Made by a program: the position numbers and the translations under genes
Notes under the pieces: generated by a model
What the model was told of the DNA's origin: nothing
Database searches by the model: none
The model's input: the letters and a program-made list of their open reading frames with translations, nothing else
Shown: positions 54,650 through 64,000 of the stretch, piece by piece
Layout: each line of letters begins with the position of its first letter
How positions within the stretch are numbered: the first letter of the stretch is position 1
Source of the DNA: Sphingomonas sp. LHG3406-1
GTDB taxonomy: Bacteria > Pseudomonadota > Alphaproteobacteria > Sphingomonadales > Sphingomonadaceae
Direction of reading: 5' to 3'
DNA: 64,000 nucleotides
Assembly (NCBI RefSeq): GCF_029637485.1
Contig: NZ_CP069128.1
Span: forward strand, 1,674,001-1,738,000

Positions 54650-56983
54650 ATGTACGAAGCCCCCGACCGCTACAAACGCATGATCGCTGCCCGTCTACCC
54701 GGCGGCGAGTCGGCGGGCTTTGCTCGCGAGAGCGGCGGCAATGCTTCGCCGCTGAAGGACGCGCAGCTGATCGCCCGCGGGCAGCTTGCCCCCTTCTTCG
54801 CACTCACCAACATCGTCGCCGCCCTGCTGTTCACCGTCGCCTTGTGGGGGTCGGTCGAGGCAAGCTGGCTACTGGGTTGGGCAGGCGTCCTGGCCATGCT
54901 CAACTATGCCGCCATGCGCTGGAGCCAGAGCCAGGCGGTGACCTGTGTCGGCCGTGCCGGGCACAGCGTTCCGACATCGCTGATGATCGGCGACGTGGTG
55001 ATTCGCGCCGTCGTCTGGCTGACCCTCCCGCTCTACCTTTTTTCCGGCCTCGGGACCGGCGACCAGATCATCGTCGGCACCCTCATCGCCGGAGTAGGCA
55101 TCGCTGGCCTCGGCTTGGTGGTCGTGTTCGCCTGCGCCGTGGCCTGGATGAGCGCCTTCACCGCGGGCCTGTCGGGCGCGCTTCTGCTGATGCAGTCGAC
55201 CGTTGGCTTTCAGCAGATGCTGGCCATGCTGCTGGTGCTCGGCGTGTCGATCGTCGGTATCCTCACCGTCGCCCGCTGGGCCGCCGGACAGCTCAAGACC
55301 AATGCCGACATGGGCTCCCAGTCGGAGAGCGCGTCGCTGCTCCTCCAGGAATATGAGCAGCGCGGCGTGGGTTGGCTGTGGCAGGTCGATGCGGAAAATC
55401 GCGTCGCCTACATCTCCAGCCGAATGGGCGCCTTGATCGGCCGTCCGTCCAGCCAGATCCTCGGCTATTCGCTGCCGGCCCTGCTCGGCGGCCATTCCGA
55501 CCTCGGCCGCGTCTTGCTCGACAAGCAGGCCTTCACCAACCTCGAGATGGAGCTGAAGACCGCACGCGGCAATCGCTGGATCTCTCTGTCGGGCGACCCG
55601 ATCATCGACACCGCCGGTCGCTTCGAGGGTTTCCGCGGCGTCGGGCTCGACATCACCGACGTCCGCCACACGCAGGAGCGGCTGACTCACCTCGCCAATG
55701 TCGACGTGCTGTCGGGCCTGCCCAACCGCGGCCGCGTCCGCCAGCTGCTCGGCGAGGCGCTGCGCGCGGCGACCGCCGGCAATGTGCCCTGCGCGATCAT
55801 GTTCCTCGACCTCGACGGCTTCAAGCCGGTCAACGACACCTTCGGCCATCCCAAGGGCGACGCGGTGCTGCAGGCCGTGGCCAAGCGCCTGTGCGACGAA
55901 GTCGGTGCCGACGGCCATGTCGGCCGCCTCGGCGGCGACGAGTTCGCCATCGTCGTCCCCGACGCCCAGAGCCGCCGCAAGATCGAGCAGATGGCCGACC
56001 GGATCATCGTCGCCATCGCCGAGCCCTTCCTCATCGACGGCACCGAAATCCGCATCGGCGTGTCGGTCGGCTGCGCCTTCGGCCCGATCGACGGCGCCAC
56101 CGTCGACGACCTCATCCTCAAGGCCGACCTCGCGCTCTACCAGGCGAAGGACGCCGGCCGCGGCGTCGTTCGCTACTTCAGCTCCGAATTGCAGAGCGAG
56201 CAGGAGGACCGGGTGCGGCTCGAAGCCGACATCCGCGCCGCCCTCGAAAGCCGGCAATTCTACCTCGCCTTCCAGCCCCTGGTCAGCGCCAAGAACCAGA
56301 AGCTGGTCGGCTTCGAGGCACTGGTCCGCTGGAACCACCCGCGTCGCGGCTTCGTGCCCCCGAACGTCTTCATCCCGGTCGCCGAGGAATGCGGCCTGAT
56401 GGGCCCGCTCGGCGAATTCATCATCGAGGAAGCCTGCCGCGCCGCCGCCAGCTGGCCCGAGCCGATCACCGTCGCCTTGAACGTCAGCCCCAAGCAGATC
56501 ATCCTGCCGAACCTGCCCAACGTTGTCAGCCAGGCGCTCGCCCGTCACAAGCTGCCCGGCAACCGGCTCGAGCTGGAAGTGACCGAAGGGGTGTTCCTCG
56601 ACAGCTCCAGCCGCAGCCTCGACGTGCTCGGCCGCCTGCGCGCGCTCGGCGTCGGCATCGCGCTCGACGACTTCGGCACCGGCTACTCGTCGATCGGCTA
56701 TCTGAACAAGGCCGTCTTCCACAAATTGAAGATCGACGGCAGCTTCGTTCGCGACGCCGGCACCCGCCCCGGCAATGTCGCGATCATCAAGTCGATCGTC
56801 AGCCTCGCCAAGGACTTCCGCATGTCGGTCACGGCCGAGGGCGTCGAGACCGCCGAGGATTTCGAGCGCATGCGCGAACTCGGCTGCGACACCATCCAGG
56901 GCTACCTCTTCGGCAAGCCCCTCTCCTACGACCGCGCCAATCAGCTGGTCATGGGCCTCGGCGCCCGGAAGATCGCCAGCTAG
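54650..56983 (+). CDS. PAS-GGDEF-EAL cyclic-di-GMP turnover protein
   Basis: 777 residues. The N-terminal membrane region has about six helices (residues 45-215, for example FFALTNIVAALLFTVALWGS). A PAS domain follows at about 235-345 (GWLWQVDAENRVAYISSRMG). GGDEF domain at about 355-510 has the intact RLGGDEFAIV; no RxxD inhibitory site precedes it. EAL domain at about 530-770 has GFEALVRWNHP, LNVSPKQI, DDFGTGYSSIGYLNK, KIDGSFVRD and TAEGVET, so phosphodiesterase activity is likely. Could link c-di-GMP to surface adhesin behaviour, but no direct link is visible. Shares CTAG at its stop with the convergent J-like gene. Confidence 0.93.
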   Translation: MYEAPDRYKRMIAARLPGGESAGFARESGGNASPLKDAQLIARGQLAPFFALTNIVAALLFTVALWGSVEASWLLGWAGVLAMLNYAAMRWSQSQAVTCVGRAGHSVPTSLMIGDVVIRAVVWLTLPLYLFSGLGTGDQIIVGTLIAGVGIAGLGLVVVFACAVAWMSAFTAGLSGALLLMQSTVGFQQMLAMLLVLGVSIVGILTVARWAAGQLKTNADMGSQSESASLLLQEYEQRGVGWLWQVDAENRVAYISSRMGALIGRPSSQILGYSLPALLGGHSDLGRVLLDKQAFTNLEMELKTARGNRWISLSGDPIIDTAGRFEGFRGVGLDITDVRHTQERLTHLANVDVLSGLPNRGRVRQLLGEALRAATAGNVPCAIMFLDLDGFKPVNDTFGHPKGDAVLQAVAKRLCDEVGADGHVGRLGGDEFAIVVPDAQSRRKIEQMADRIIVAIAEPFLIDGTEIRIGVSVGCAFGPIDGATVDDLILKADLALYQAKDAGRGVVRYFSSELQSEQEDRVRLEADIRAALESRQFYLAFQPLVSAKNQKLVGFEALVRWNHPRRGFVPPNVFIPVAEECGLMGPLGEFIIEEACRAAASWPEPITVALNVSPKQIILPNLPNVVSQALARHKLPGNRLELEVTEGVFLDSSSRSLDVLGRLRALGVGIALDDFGTGYSSIGYLNKAVFHKLKIDGSFVRDAGTRPGNVAIIKSIVSLAKDFRMSVTAEGVETAEDFERMRELGCDTIQGYLFGKPLSYDRANQLVMGLGARKIAS

Positions 56984-58566
56984 TTCTTCGCCATGTCCCG
57001 AAGCACGGGATTGGCGACGGCCGGAACGGCTTCGAGCAGGACCGACAGGAATGCCTCGCGGCCAGCGCACATGGTGTCGGCCGGCCCCGTCAGCTTCAGG
57101 GCATTCTCCATCTGGCTAAGGCTGAGATCCGCCCGCTTGCGCGCATCCTCCACCAATTGACCGGGAATGGAGAAGCGCCGCGTGCCCTCCTCCCGAAGCG
57201 CAAGCTCCCGCTTCGGGTCGAGTGCGAAGATCAGTTCGGATTCAACGACACGCAACCGCTCGGCATAGGTGCGTTGGCCGATGAAGGAGCGGCCCTGAAG
57301 GAAAGCCTCGCACTCGGCCGGACGGGCCTTCAGCTCGGCCAGGGTCTCCTGCTGCAGTTCAACCCGATCCCTCAGCAGCGGGAGCGGGGCCGTCGTCCAG
57401 TCGGCGTCGACTTGCCGCGACAATCGTTCGCGCATCCGGGCCTGGAAGTCGGCCGAGGTCTCGCCGTTCGTCTTCGCCCGCGCATGCTCGGCGGCGACAT
57501 AGTCGAACAGCCGGTCGTTGCGGGACCGCGCCAGCGAGACGAACGTGTCGTCACCCCAGTTGGAAAGCAGCGCGCGCCACTCCTGCTCGAGGGTCCCGAG
57601 CGAGCTGTAGACCACGGCGGGAGGAGCGCTCGATGACCGGCTCGGCTCGGTCTCGCAAGACCGGTGCCAGACGTTGAGGGCGATCAGCACCATCCAGACG
57701 GCAAAGAAGCCGGTGCGCTTGGCCCCGGTATCGCGCACTTCCCACAGGCTGACCCGCCAGGAATCGAAATGATGTTCGAGCGTCGGGTGCCGCGTCCGCA
57801 CGAGGGTGAGCAGCTCGTCGACCTTGTCCTGGCCAACGAACCAGCCTTTCCGGCTATGCTCGCTGGCAGGCTCGCGAAGCTCGTTCCACGCCTTGTGCAA
57901 CCGGTGTGACGGTTCATCCAGCGCACGCGCCATGGCGAGATCGCGCCGCCGCTCCAGCACCGCCGCGAGCGCCGGCTCGGCCGTCAGCTCGTCCTCGCCG
58001 CTCCAGCCGAAGAAGGTCGCCGCCGGCTCGATCAGCATGTCCGATTGCGGCATGCTTTCGGCGATCACCTCGGCAAAAATCTCCGAGCCCTGCGCCAGCA
58101 TGCCGACGTGTCCGAGCAGGGGATTGTCGACCAGCCGGTTCCAGTGATCCGCGATCGCCTGTTGCTCTTCCTCGGCCAGCGGGCGCTGCTGTTCCCGCGC
58201 TTCAGCCAGCAGAGCAGCAATGGCGCTGGTGTCCTGCGACAGCGCCAGGCGCAGATCCTCGAACAGCGCAGCGTCGGCGGACGCCTCCTCGGCGGCAGGC
58301 TCCATCACCATCGTGTCCGCGTCAGCCGCGACGCTGGGTTGCGCCTCCGCCGCTTCGAGCGATCCGACATATACTTCGTCCGAGGGCTCGCCAAAGCCGT
58401 CGGCATGGCGGAGGGCGACATCGCGCGCCTCGCGCAGCCCCTCATAGCCCTGCGGGTCGGCCTCGATGTCCATCGCCTTGAGCTTGGCCGCATAGGCTCG
58501 GCGAATGGCCTTGCGATCGTCGGTCGGTTCGATCCCGAGCGTGCGAAAGCAGCTCGCGACCCTCAC
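56980..58566 (-). CDS. DjlB/DjlC-like J-domain membrane protein, degenerate HPD
   Basis: 528 residues. The first ~55 residues follow the J-domain pattern (FRTLGIEPTDDRKAIRRAYA, then DPQGYEGLREARDVALRHAD) but the His-Pro-Asp motif needed to stimulate Hsp70 is replaced by ADP, as I recall is loose also in DjlB/DjlC. A Glu-rich region, one transmembrane helix near residues 285-303 (TGFFAVWMVLIALNVW) and a Glu/Arg-rich C-terminal domain (FLQGRSFIGQRTYAERLRVV) follow. It overlaps the HscC-like Hsp70 gene by 4 nt, the same pairing as hscC with djlB in E. coli, so it is probably that chaperone's partner. Confidence 0.75.
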   Translation of the reverse strand: MRVASCFRTLGIEPTDDRKAIRRAYAAKLKAMDIEADPQGYEGLREARDVALRHADGFGEPSDEVYVGSLEAAEAQPSVAADADTMVMEPAAEEASADAALFEDLRLALSQDTSAIAALLAEAREQQRPLAEEEQQAIADHWNRLVDNPLLGHVGMLAQGSEIFAEVIAESMPQSDMLIEPAATFFGWSGEDELTAEPALAAVLERRRDLAMARALDEPSHRLHKAWNELREPASEHSRKGWFVGQDKVDELLTLVRTRHPTLEHHFDSWRVSLWEVRDTGAKRTGFFAVWMVLIALNVWHRSCETEPSRSSSAPPAVVYSSLGTLEQEWRALLSNWGDDTFVSLARSRNDRLFDYVAAEHARAKTNGETSADFQARMRERLSRQVDADWTTAPLPLLRDRVELQQETLAELKARPAECEAFLQGRSFIGQRTYAERLRVVESELIFALDPKRELALREEGTRRFSIPGQLVEDARKRADLSLSQMENALKLTGPADTMCAGREAFLSVLLEAVPAVANPVLRDMAKN

Positions 58567-60263
58567 AGGAAGCGCTCGGCTTCGAGCTGATCGAGCGCTG
58601 CGGAGAATTGCTTGCGCGCCTCGTCGATGGCGCGCGGGTCCTGGCTCTCGATCACTGCCCGGAAGTGGTTGATCATGCCGGAGAGATGCTCGCGCTGTGG
58701 GCCGAGATGGTCCTCATAGGCGCGCTCCGCCCGGGCCAGCAGGGCGACGTTCATCGCATCCTCGCGCGGGTGGATCTTGAGCGCGGCCAGTGCCGCCTTC
58801 CTCTTCTCAAGCTCGGCCTGCGGCATCCCGCCCTCGTCGTCGGCGATGGTGAGATTGGCCCGCTCGCCGGTCGCCGGGATGAAGGTGTCCACTTCGAGCA
58901 GCCCCGACAGGTCGTAGCTGAAGCGCACGTTGACCACGACCTCGCCGGCCGGTCGCGGCGGGACCTTGAGCGTGAGGCAGCCGAGCTTGACGTTGTCGGA
59001 CACCAGCCGGCTTTCGCCCTGATAGACCTCGATCGCGATCTCGCGCTGCTTGTCCTGCACCGTCAGATAGGTCTGCTCGCGGCTGGCGGGAATCGGCGTG
59101 TTGCGTTCGATGATCGGCGAGAACTGGCCGGTGATGAAGACTCCGCGCGGGTCGTAACTCCCCGCCTCCACCCCGAGGGTGAAGGGGCAGATGTCGGTCA
59201 TCCGAACCTCGTCGAGGTGGATGTCGCGGTCCATGAGGCCGACCTGTACCGCCGCGCCCAGCGCGACCGCCTCGTCCGGATGGACGCGATGATTGGGGAA
59301 GCGGCCGAACAATCGGGTGATCGCCTTGCGCACCACCGGCATGCGCGTCGCGCCGCCGACCAGCACCACGTCCGACAGCTCGTCAGCCCTGATCCGGCTG
59401 TCGCGCAGCGCCCGCAGCACCGGCTCGCGCAGCCGCGCCACGAGGCCCGCTACCTGCGCTTCGAACTCGTCGGTCGCGACGGTGGTGGCCAATCGCTCCT
59501 CGCCAATGGTCAGCGCGAACTCGCCGCTGTCGGCGTCGGTCAGCTGGCGGCGGCAGGTTTCGGCGGCGGCCAGCAGTCGGGTCCGCAGCAGCTCGGCGTC
59601 ATGCCGCTGCCGCTCGATGCCCAGCCGCGGTTCGGCCAACCCGATCAGCGCCTCGTTGAAGTCCTCGCCGCCCAGCCGGTTGTCGCCCGCCGACGCCCGC
59701 ACCTCGATGATGCCATCGAAGATCTCGACGATCGACACGTCGAAGGTGCCGCCGCCGAGGTCGAACACGAGAAAGGGCTCATGATCGTCGCGGTCGCTGA
59801 TTCCGAAGGCGAGCGCGGCCGCCGTGGGCTCGTTGATCAATCGATCAATAGGCAGCCCGGCAAGCTCGCCCGCCCGCCTGGTCGCCTTGCGCTGGCGGTC
59901 GTTGAAGTAAGCGGGCACCGTGACGACGGCGCCAGTCACTTCGGTGCCGAGGAAGGCCTCCGCGTCGCGCTTCAGCGACTGCAGGACCAGGGCCGACAGC
60001 TCTTCCGGCGCGAATTCCCGCTTGCCGAGCTTGCGGCGATGGGCCGTCCCCATGTGGCGCTTGAACGTGGTCGCGGTTGCCTGCGGATGGGTCAGCTGCC
60101 GGTCTAGCGCCGCCCGGCCGACGAACAGGGTCCCGTCCTCTCCCAGCGATACCGCGGAAGGGGTCAGGACCTCGCCAAGTGCGTTGGGAATGAGGACCGG
60201 CGCGCCATCCTTGAACGCCGCGACCAGACTGTTGGTCGTGCCAAGATCGATACCGATACGCAA
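58563..60263 (-). CDS. hscC: Hsp70-family chaperone, HscC type
   Basis: 566 residues from TTG 60263 (LRIGIDLGTTNSLVAAF), with AGGGGG upstream; an ATG 26 codons earlier adds a sequence unlike Hsp70 N-termini. ATPase motifs: IGIDLGTTNS, VVTVPAYFNDRQR, LINEPTAAALAFG, VFDLGGGTFDVSIVE, VLVGGATRMPVVR. The substrate-binding domain is present (LTVQDKQREIAIEVYQGE) and the lid is short, giving a length like E. coli HscC (556) and not DnaK (about 635). There is no linker DVxPLSLG of DnaK; instead DICPFTLGVE. Likely a specialised chaperone working with the membrane J-like protein encoded just downstream. Confidence 0.9.
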   Translation of the reverse strand: MRIGIDLGTTNSLVAAFKDGAPVLIPNALGEVLTPSAVSLGEDGTLFVGRAALDRQLTHPQATATTFKRHMGTAHRRKLGKREFAPEELSALVLQSLKRDAEAFLGTEVTGAVVTVPAYFNDRQRKATRRAGELAGLPIDRLINEPTAAALAFGISDRDDHEPFLVFDLGGGTFDVSIVEIFDGIIEVRASAGDNRLGGEDFNEALIGLAEPRLGIERQRHDAELLRTRLLAAAETCRRQLTDADSGEFALTIGEERLATTVATDEFEAQVAGLVARLREPVLRALRDSRIRADELSDVVLVGGATRMPVVRKAITRLFGRFPNHRVHPDEAVALGAAVQVGLMDRDIHLDEVRMTDICPFTLGVEAGSYDPRGVFITGQFSPIIERNTPIPASREQTYLTVQDKQREIAIEVYQGESRLVSDNVKLGCLTLKVPPRPAGEVVVNVRFSYDLSGLLEVDTFIPATGERANLTIADDEGGMPQAELEKRKAALAALKIHPREDAMNVALLARAERAYEDHLGPQREHLSGMINHFRAVIESQDPRAIDEARKQFSAALDQLEAERFL

Positions 60264-60341
60264 CTGATTGCCCCCTGCCGCAGAACAGGATTTGTGAAAG
60301 GAGGATGTCCCGAACACAAGCGCGGATGTGCCGGTCGGCAA

Positions 60342-62669
60342 TCAGGCGTCAGCCAGTGCCTTTCTGACCGCAACGCCGAGCGCATCGGCGCGGAACGGCT
60401 TGGACAGGAGCGTCGCGCCTGGCGCCGCGGCGCGGATTGCGTCGGTCTCGCTGTAGCCGGAGACGAACAGGATTGGCTGGACCGGCCGCTCGGCCCGCAT
60501 CACCTTCGCCACGTCAGCCCCCGACATGCCGGGCATGAGAAAGTCGAGCACCACCAGGTCCGGCGGCACACGCCGGAATTCACTGAGTGCCGCTTCGCCC
60601 TCTGCCGCTTGCGCCACCTCGTAGCCGAGGTCGTCGAGGCTGGCGACGATGAAGCCGCGCACGTCCGGATCGTCATCGACCACCAGCACCCGCGCCGCCC
60701 GCTCGGGGGCGCTCGCTTCTATGGGCGATGCGCCTTCTGTCGGAGCGGGAACGGCCTCGGGCCCGGCGCACCGGAAAGAAAGGCGCACCACCGTTCCCTC
60801 GCCCGGCCGGCTCTCGATCCGTGCCGTGCCGCCCGACTGGCGCGCCACGCCATAGACCATGGACAGGCCGAGGCCCGTTCCGCGGCCGACCTCCTTGGTG
60901 GTGAAGAAGGGGTCGAAGGCGCGGCTCACAACCTCTTCGCTCATGCCGCAGCCGGTGTCGGAGATGCAGAGCTCGATATAGTCTCCCGGTTCGAGCTCGG
61001 GATCCTCGTCGACCTGGCGCCGGACGGTGGCGATCGTCAGCAGGCCGCCGTCGGGCATGGCGTCGCGCGCGTTGATGGCGAGGTTGAGCACCGCCAACTC
61101 GAGCTGCGTGGGATCGGCCAGAACCGGCAGGTTCTCCTTGTCGAGCGCGAACCTCTTCTCGATCCTAGGCCCGAGGACGTTGCGCAGCAGCGGCCGCATG
61201 TTGTCGACCAGCGGCGCCACCAGGGTCGGCCTCACCTCCAGCCGCTGCACCCGGCTGAAGGCCAGCAGCTGCGCCGTCAGCCGGGCACCCCGCTCCGCCG
61301 CCTCAAGCGCATTCCTCGCATAGCGTTCCAGCTTGGGCTCGCGCGCCTGTCGAACGATCATGTCCAGCCCGCCGACCACCACGGTCAGCAGATTGTTGAA
61401 GTCGTGGGCGATGCCGCCCGTCAGCTGCCCCAGCGCCTCCATTTTCTGGCTTTGCCGGAGCTGCTCCTGCGCGCCGCGAAGCTCGGTCACGTCGCGCGCC
61501 TCGCCAACCAGGTAGATGGGCTTGCCGTCCGGCCCCATCACCGGCTTGATCGAAGCCAGATGCGTTTGCCGCCGGCCGTCGATGGTCACGTTGAGCTCGG
61601 TGGTCACCGTCTCGCCGAGTGCGCCGCGCCGAACCAGCTCGCGCATCTGCTCCTCGGCCCTCGGGTCGCCCGCGACCGGGGGCAGCTCCCATGCCTTGCG
61701 CAGGTAAAGCAGGTCGGCATCGCAATTGATCGCCTCGATGGCGGTGCGGTTGACTTCCAGATAGTCGCCTTCGGGCGTGAGCAGGGCGATCATTTCCATC
61801 GCCGTGTCGAACACTGCCCTGAACCGCGCCTCGCTCGCCGACAGTTCGGCGGTGCGCTCCTCGACCAGCTGGCGGAGGTTCAGTTCGCCCTCCTTGGCGA
61901 CGGTGATGTCGACCGCGCCGCCGATGAAGCCGATCAGCTCCCCGTCCGGCCCGAAGCGCGGGCTGGAGACGGAGCGCAGCCAGCGCCACTCGCCGTCCGC
62001 CCGCTTGAACCGCCCTTCGATACTGAACGGCTGCAAGCTCGCCTCGCCCGCCACGCTGTCCGCCGCCACCCGGTCCCAGTCGTCGGGATGGATGAAATTC
62101 TTCCAGTCGTGGGTGCTGGCCTCCTCGGGCGCGATCCCGGCAAACGCGAGATAGGCGTCGTTGACGAACTCGCGGCGGCGATCCATCCGCGTCACCCACA
62201 TGATGACCGGCGCCGAATTGGCGATCCGCCGGAAGCGCGCTTCCGACTCGCGCAGCGCCCGCTCCGCCACCCTCTGCTCGGTCACGTCGGTGATCAGCGC
62301 GACAAAGCTGGTGACATTGCCGTCCGCGTCCCGCTGCGGCAGATATTCCGTCTGGAGCGCGACCGTGCCCCGACTCGGATGCTGATATTCGGCCGCGAAC
62401 CACTGCGGCTCCCCGGCCAGGGCGCCGGCCACCATCGGCCCTCGCGTCGCATAGGCCGCCTCGCCCAGCATCTCGCGCAACGTGCGGCCGAGGATCTCGC
62501 CGCGCGATCGCTCGAAGAACTCGGCGACCGCCTTGTTGCAGAAGAGGTAGCGTTCTTGCCTATCGAGCAAGGCAATCGGCATTGGCAGGGCGTCGGCGAT
62601 GCCGAGCACGCGTGCGAAGTCGAAGTCGCCCATCGCCCCCGCGGGGCCGTCCCTGCCACCTTCGCCCAT
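60342..62669 (-). CDS. Hybrid histidine kinase with three PAS domains and receiver
   Basis: 775 residues (or 763 from the internal ATG giving [11 protein letters not shown]). PAS 1 about 20-130, PAS/PAC 2 about 140-260 ([20 protein letters not shown]), PAS 3 about 285-395. Phosphoacceptor [20 protein letters not shown] (His near 426); N box [15 protein letters not shown]; lid [20 protein letters not shown] and [11 protein letters not shown]. Receiver about 655-770 with [25 protein letters not shown] and LLSKPF, all intact. No membrane segment. PAS domains may bind a cofactor or light-sensing chromophore; no LOV-type NCRFL is seen. Same strand as the LytTR regulator, 47 nt downstream of it. 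Confidence 0.92.
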   Translation of the reverse strand: MGEGGRDGPAGAMGDFDFARVLGIADALPMPIALLDRQERYLFCNKAVAEFFERSRGEILGRTLREMLGEAAYATRGPMVAGALAGEPQWFAAEYQHPSRGTVALQTEYLPQRDADGNVTSFVALITDVTEQRVAERALRESEARFRRIANSAPVIMWVTRMDRRREFVNDAYLAFAGIAPEEASTHDWKNFIHPDDWDRVAADSVAGEASLQPFSIEGRFKRADGEWRWLRSVSSPRFGPDGELIGFIGGAVDITVAKEGELNLRQLVEERTAELSASEARFRAVFDTAMEMIALLTPEGDYLEVNRTAIEAINCDADLLYLRKAWELPPVAGDPRAEEQMRELVRRGALGETVTTELNVTIDGRRQTHLASIKPVMGPDGKPIYLVGEARDVTELRGAQEQLRQSQKMEALGQLTGGIAHDFNNLLTVVVGGLDMIVRQAREPKLERYARNALEAAERGARLTAQLLAFSRVQRLEVRPTLVAPLVDNMRPLLRNVLGPRIEKRFALDKENLPVLADPTQLELAVLNLAINARDAMPDGGLLTIATVRRQVDEDPELEPGDYIELCISDTGCGMSEEVVSRAFDPFFTTKEVGRGTGLGLSMVYGVARQSGGTARIESRPGEGTVVRLSFRCAGPEAVPAPTEGASPIEASAPERAARVLVVDDDPDVRGFIVASLDDLGYEVAQAAEGEAALSEFRRVPPDLVVLDFLMPGMSGADVAKVMRAERPVQPILFVSGYSETDAIRAAAPGATLLSKPFRADALGVAVRKALADA

Positions 62670-62716
62670 GCGATCAGTCTAGACCTGCGTGGAGGGCGGC
62701 GGCAATCGCCACTTGA

Positions 62717-63520
62717 TCAGTGGACGAACCGCGCCACCACGTCGCGGTAGGAACGGCTGACCTTCACCTGCGCGCCCGAGTTCAGCACCAGGAAGCATTC
62801 GCCGTTGGTGTGCGGCTTGACCTGCCGGACGAGGTCGAGATTGACGATGGTCGACCGGTGCACCCGCTGGAAGCGGCGCGGATCGAGGCGCTTCTCGAGG
62901 TCCTTCATCGTCTCGCGCAGAATGAGCGTGTTGTCGCCCGTCTGGATGCACATGTAGTCGCCGGCCGCGTCGATCCGCTCGATCGTGTCGACGTCGACCC
63001 GGAAGATCTGCCCCTGGTCCTTGATGTTGATCATCTTCTCGAACCGGCCCGGCGCAGGATCGGCGGCATTGCCCTCGTCCAGTTCCTCGGCCGCTTCGGG
63101 CGCATGCTCGGCGAGCGCTTCCTTCAGCCGCTCGGCATGGCTTGCCGCATGGCGTTCCGACAGGCGCTGGCGGACCCGCTCCATGGTCGTCGCCAGCCGG
63201 TCCTCGAGCACCGGCTTCTCGAGATAGTCGACCGCCTGCACCTCGAAGGCGCGAAGCGCATGCTCGCTGTAGGCCGTGACGAACACGAACAAGGGCGGGT
63301 CGACGTCCATCAGCCCCTGGATCACCGAGAAACCATCGAACCCGGGCATCTGGATGTCGAGAAAGACGAGGTCGGGCTTGTGGGTCTTGATGGAGCGGAT
63401 CGCTTCACGGCCGTTGGAGGCGGTGGCGATGATCTCGACATCGTCGTGCGCCTGGAGACGGAGCATCAGCCCCTGTGTCGCCAGGGGCTCGTCGTCGACC
63501 AGGATGGTTCGGATCGGCAT
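62717..63520 (-). CDS. LytTR-type response regulator (AlgR/LytR family)
   Basis: 267 residues. Receiver 1-120: TILVDDEPLATQGLMLRLQA, acceptor VFLDIQMPGFDGF, and LEKPVLEDRL. A charged linker follows (ERHAASHAERLKEALAEH). The LytTR DNA-binding domain (about 165-267) has DTIERIDAAGDYMCIQTGDN, MKDLEKRLDPRRFQRVHRST and the final VSRSYRDVVARFVH. A good site AAGGA precedes the ATG. It begins 30 nt after the LytS-like kinase and is its likely partner. Confidence 0.92.
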   Translation of the reverse strand: MPIRTILVDDEPLATQGLMLRLQAHDDVEIIATASNGREAIRSIKTHKPDLVFLDIQMPGFDGFSVIQGLMDVDPPLFVFVTAYSEHALRAFEVQAVDYLEKPVLEDRLATTMERVRQRLSERHAASHAERLKEALAEHAPEAAEELDEGNAADPAPGRFEKMINIKDQGQIFRVDVDTIERIDAAGDYMCIQTGDNTLILRETMKDLEKRLDPRRFQRVHRSTIVNLDLVRQVKPHTNGECFLVLNSGAQVKVSRSYRDVVARFVH

Positions 63521-63550
63521 GAAGGTCCTTTTCTATTCTTTCGCCTGCCG

Positions 63551-64000
63551 TCAGCCCGTCAGGTGACGGGCGTCGAGCGGTATTTCGACGATAACGCTGA
63601 ACCCCCCATGTTCGTTCTTGCCTGTCGTGAAGCGGTGCCGCTCGCCATAGGCTTGCGCCAGACGGTCGCGTGTGTTCGCCAGACCGACGCCGGTCGACTG
63701 GGTCGCGACCAGCGCGTCCTGCCCGCCGCTGCCATTGTCGGCCACCTCGATGCGCACGAATTCGCCGCTCGGCACCGCGGTCAGCCAGATGTCGGCCCCA
63801 TTCTCGCTCGGGGTCACCGCATATTTGATGGCATTCTCGATCAGCGGCTGCAGCAGCAGGCTCGGCAACCGCACCCCGATGGTCGCCGCCTCGATCCGGA
63901 AATGCGGCCTCAGGCGCTCCTCGAACCGCATCTTCTCGATCTCTAGATAGAGCTTCAGCGTCTCCACCTCCTGCGCCAGCGTCACCTGCGCGGTCGGCTC
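63551..64000 (-). CDS. LytS/YehU-type sensor histidine kinase (5' end outside window)
   Basis: The frame is open through the right edge, so only the C-terminal ~149 residues are present. The visible part is the end of the His_kinase domain (LAQEVETLKLYLEIEKMRFE) and its ATPase domain (SLLLQPLIENAIKYAV, IEVADNGSGG, GVGLANTRDRLAQAYGERHR). The phosphoacceptor LNALxxQxxPHFLFN motif should lie beyond the edge. Operon with the LytTR regulator that follows after 30 nt. Confidence 0.9.
   Translation of the reverse strand, partial: EPTAQVTLAQEVETLKLYLEIEKMRFEERLRPHFRIEAATIGVRLPSLLLQPLIENAIKYAVTPSENGADIWLTAVPSGEFVRIEVADNGSGGQDALVATQSTGVGLANTRDRLAQAYGERHRFTTGKNEHGGFSVIVEIPLDARHLTG

Overview
The window is high-GC, densely packed chromosomal DNA from an alphaproteobacterium, most likely of the order Sphingomonadales. 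Pointers are a very large VCBS/Ig-type adhesin with its own type I exporter, a TPR-sulfotransferase beside a TonB-dependent receptor, a DUF2585 protein, a PagL-type lipid A deacylase and an HscC-type Hsp70. No prophage, insertion sequence, rRNA or CRISPR array was seen. Many genes overlap by 4 nt, and four convergent pairs share a CTAG at their stops.

Layout. 0-15.6 kb (minus): adhesin of 3656 residues, TolC-like channel, type I ABC exporter, and a cell-wall hydrolase that runs off the left edge. 16-27 kb: TPR-sulfotransferase, TonB-dependent receptor, TonB; then an L,D-transpeptidase with a glycine-zipper lipoprotein, a hybrid kinase/LuxR regulator pair, tRNA-Ser(GCU) and a Crp/Fnr regulator. 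27-39 kb: housekeeping and transport (pyrC, ygfZ, acnA, corA, a DmeF-like exporter, pagL-like, crcB, DUF808, serS), with REP-like palindromes around serS. 40-44.8 kb: aromatic catabolism (phhA, DOPA 4,5-dioxygenase, phhB, hpd, a beta-ketoadipyl-CoA-type thiolase, paaD). 44.8-53.5 kb (minus): one overlapping run trpL-trpD-trpCF-trpB-trpA-SDR-DAHP synthase-aroA-aroC. 53.6-64 kb: panE-like reductase, GGDEF-EAL protein, J-like protein with HscC, a hybrid PAS kinase and a LytTR/LytS pair cut by the right edge.

The most interesting region is 40-53.5 kb. Two ribosome-mediated attenuators can be read from the sequence. One is a trp leader (four Trp codons, then a terminator) heading a trp-aro supraoperon, so Trp supply would set expression of DAHP synthase, EPSP synthase and chorismate synthase as well as trpDCFBA. 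The other is an 18-codon leader with tandem Tyr codons, followed by a strong terminator directly before phhA, the enzyme that makes Tyr from Phe. I know of no described Tyr attenuator on phhA. The same operon carries a chorismate synthase and a class II DAHP synthase that are both clearly shorter than usual, a TrpC-TrpF fusion, and an aroA that appears to start on CTG in a CTGA stop/start overlap; crcB shows the same arrangement.

All calls come from reading the sequence and from memory of protein families. No database search, alignment or RNA folding was run.
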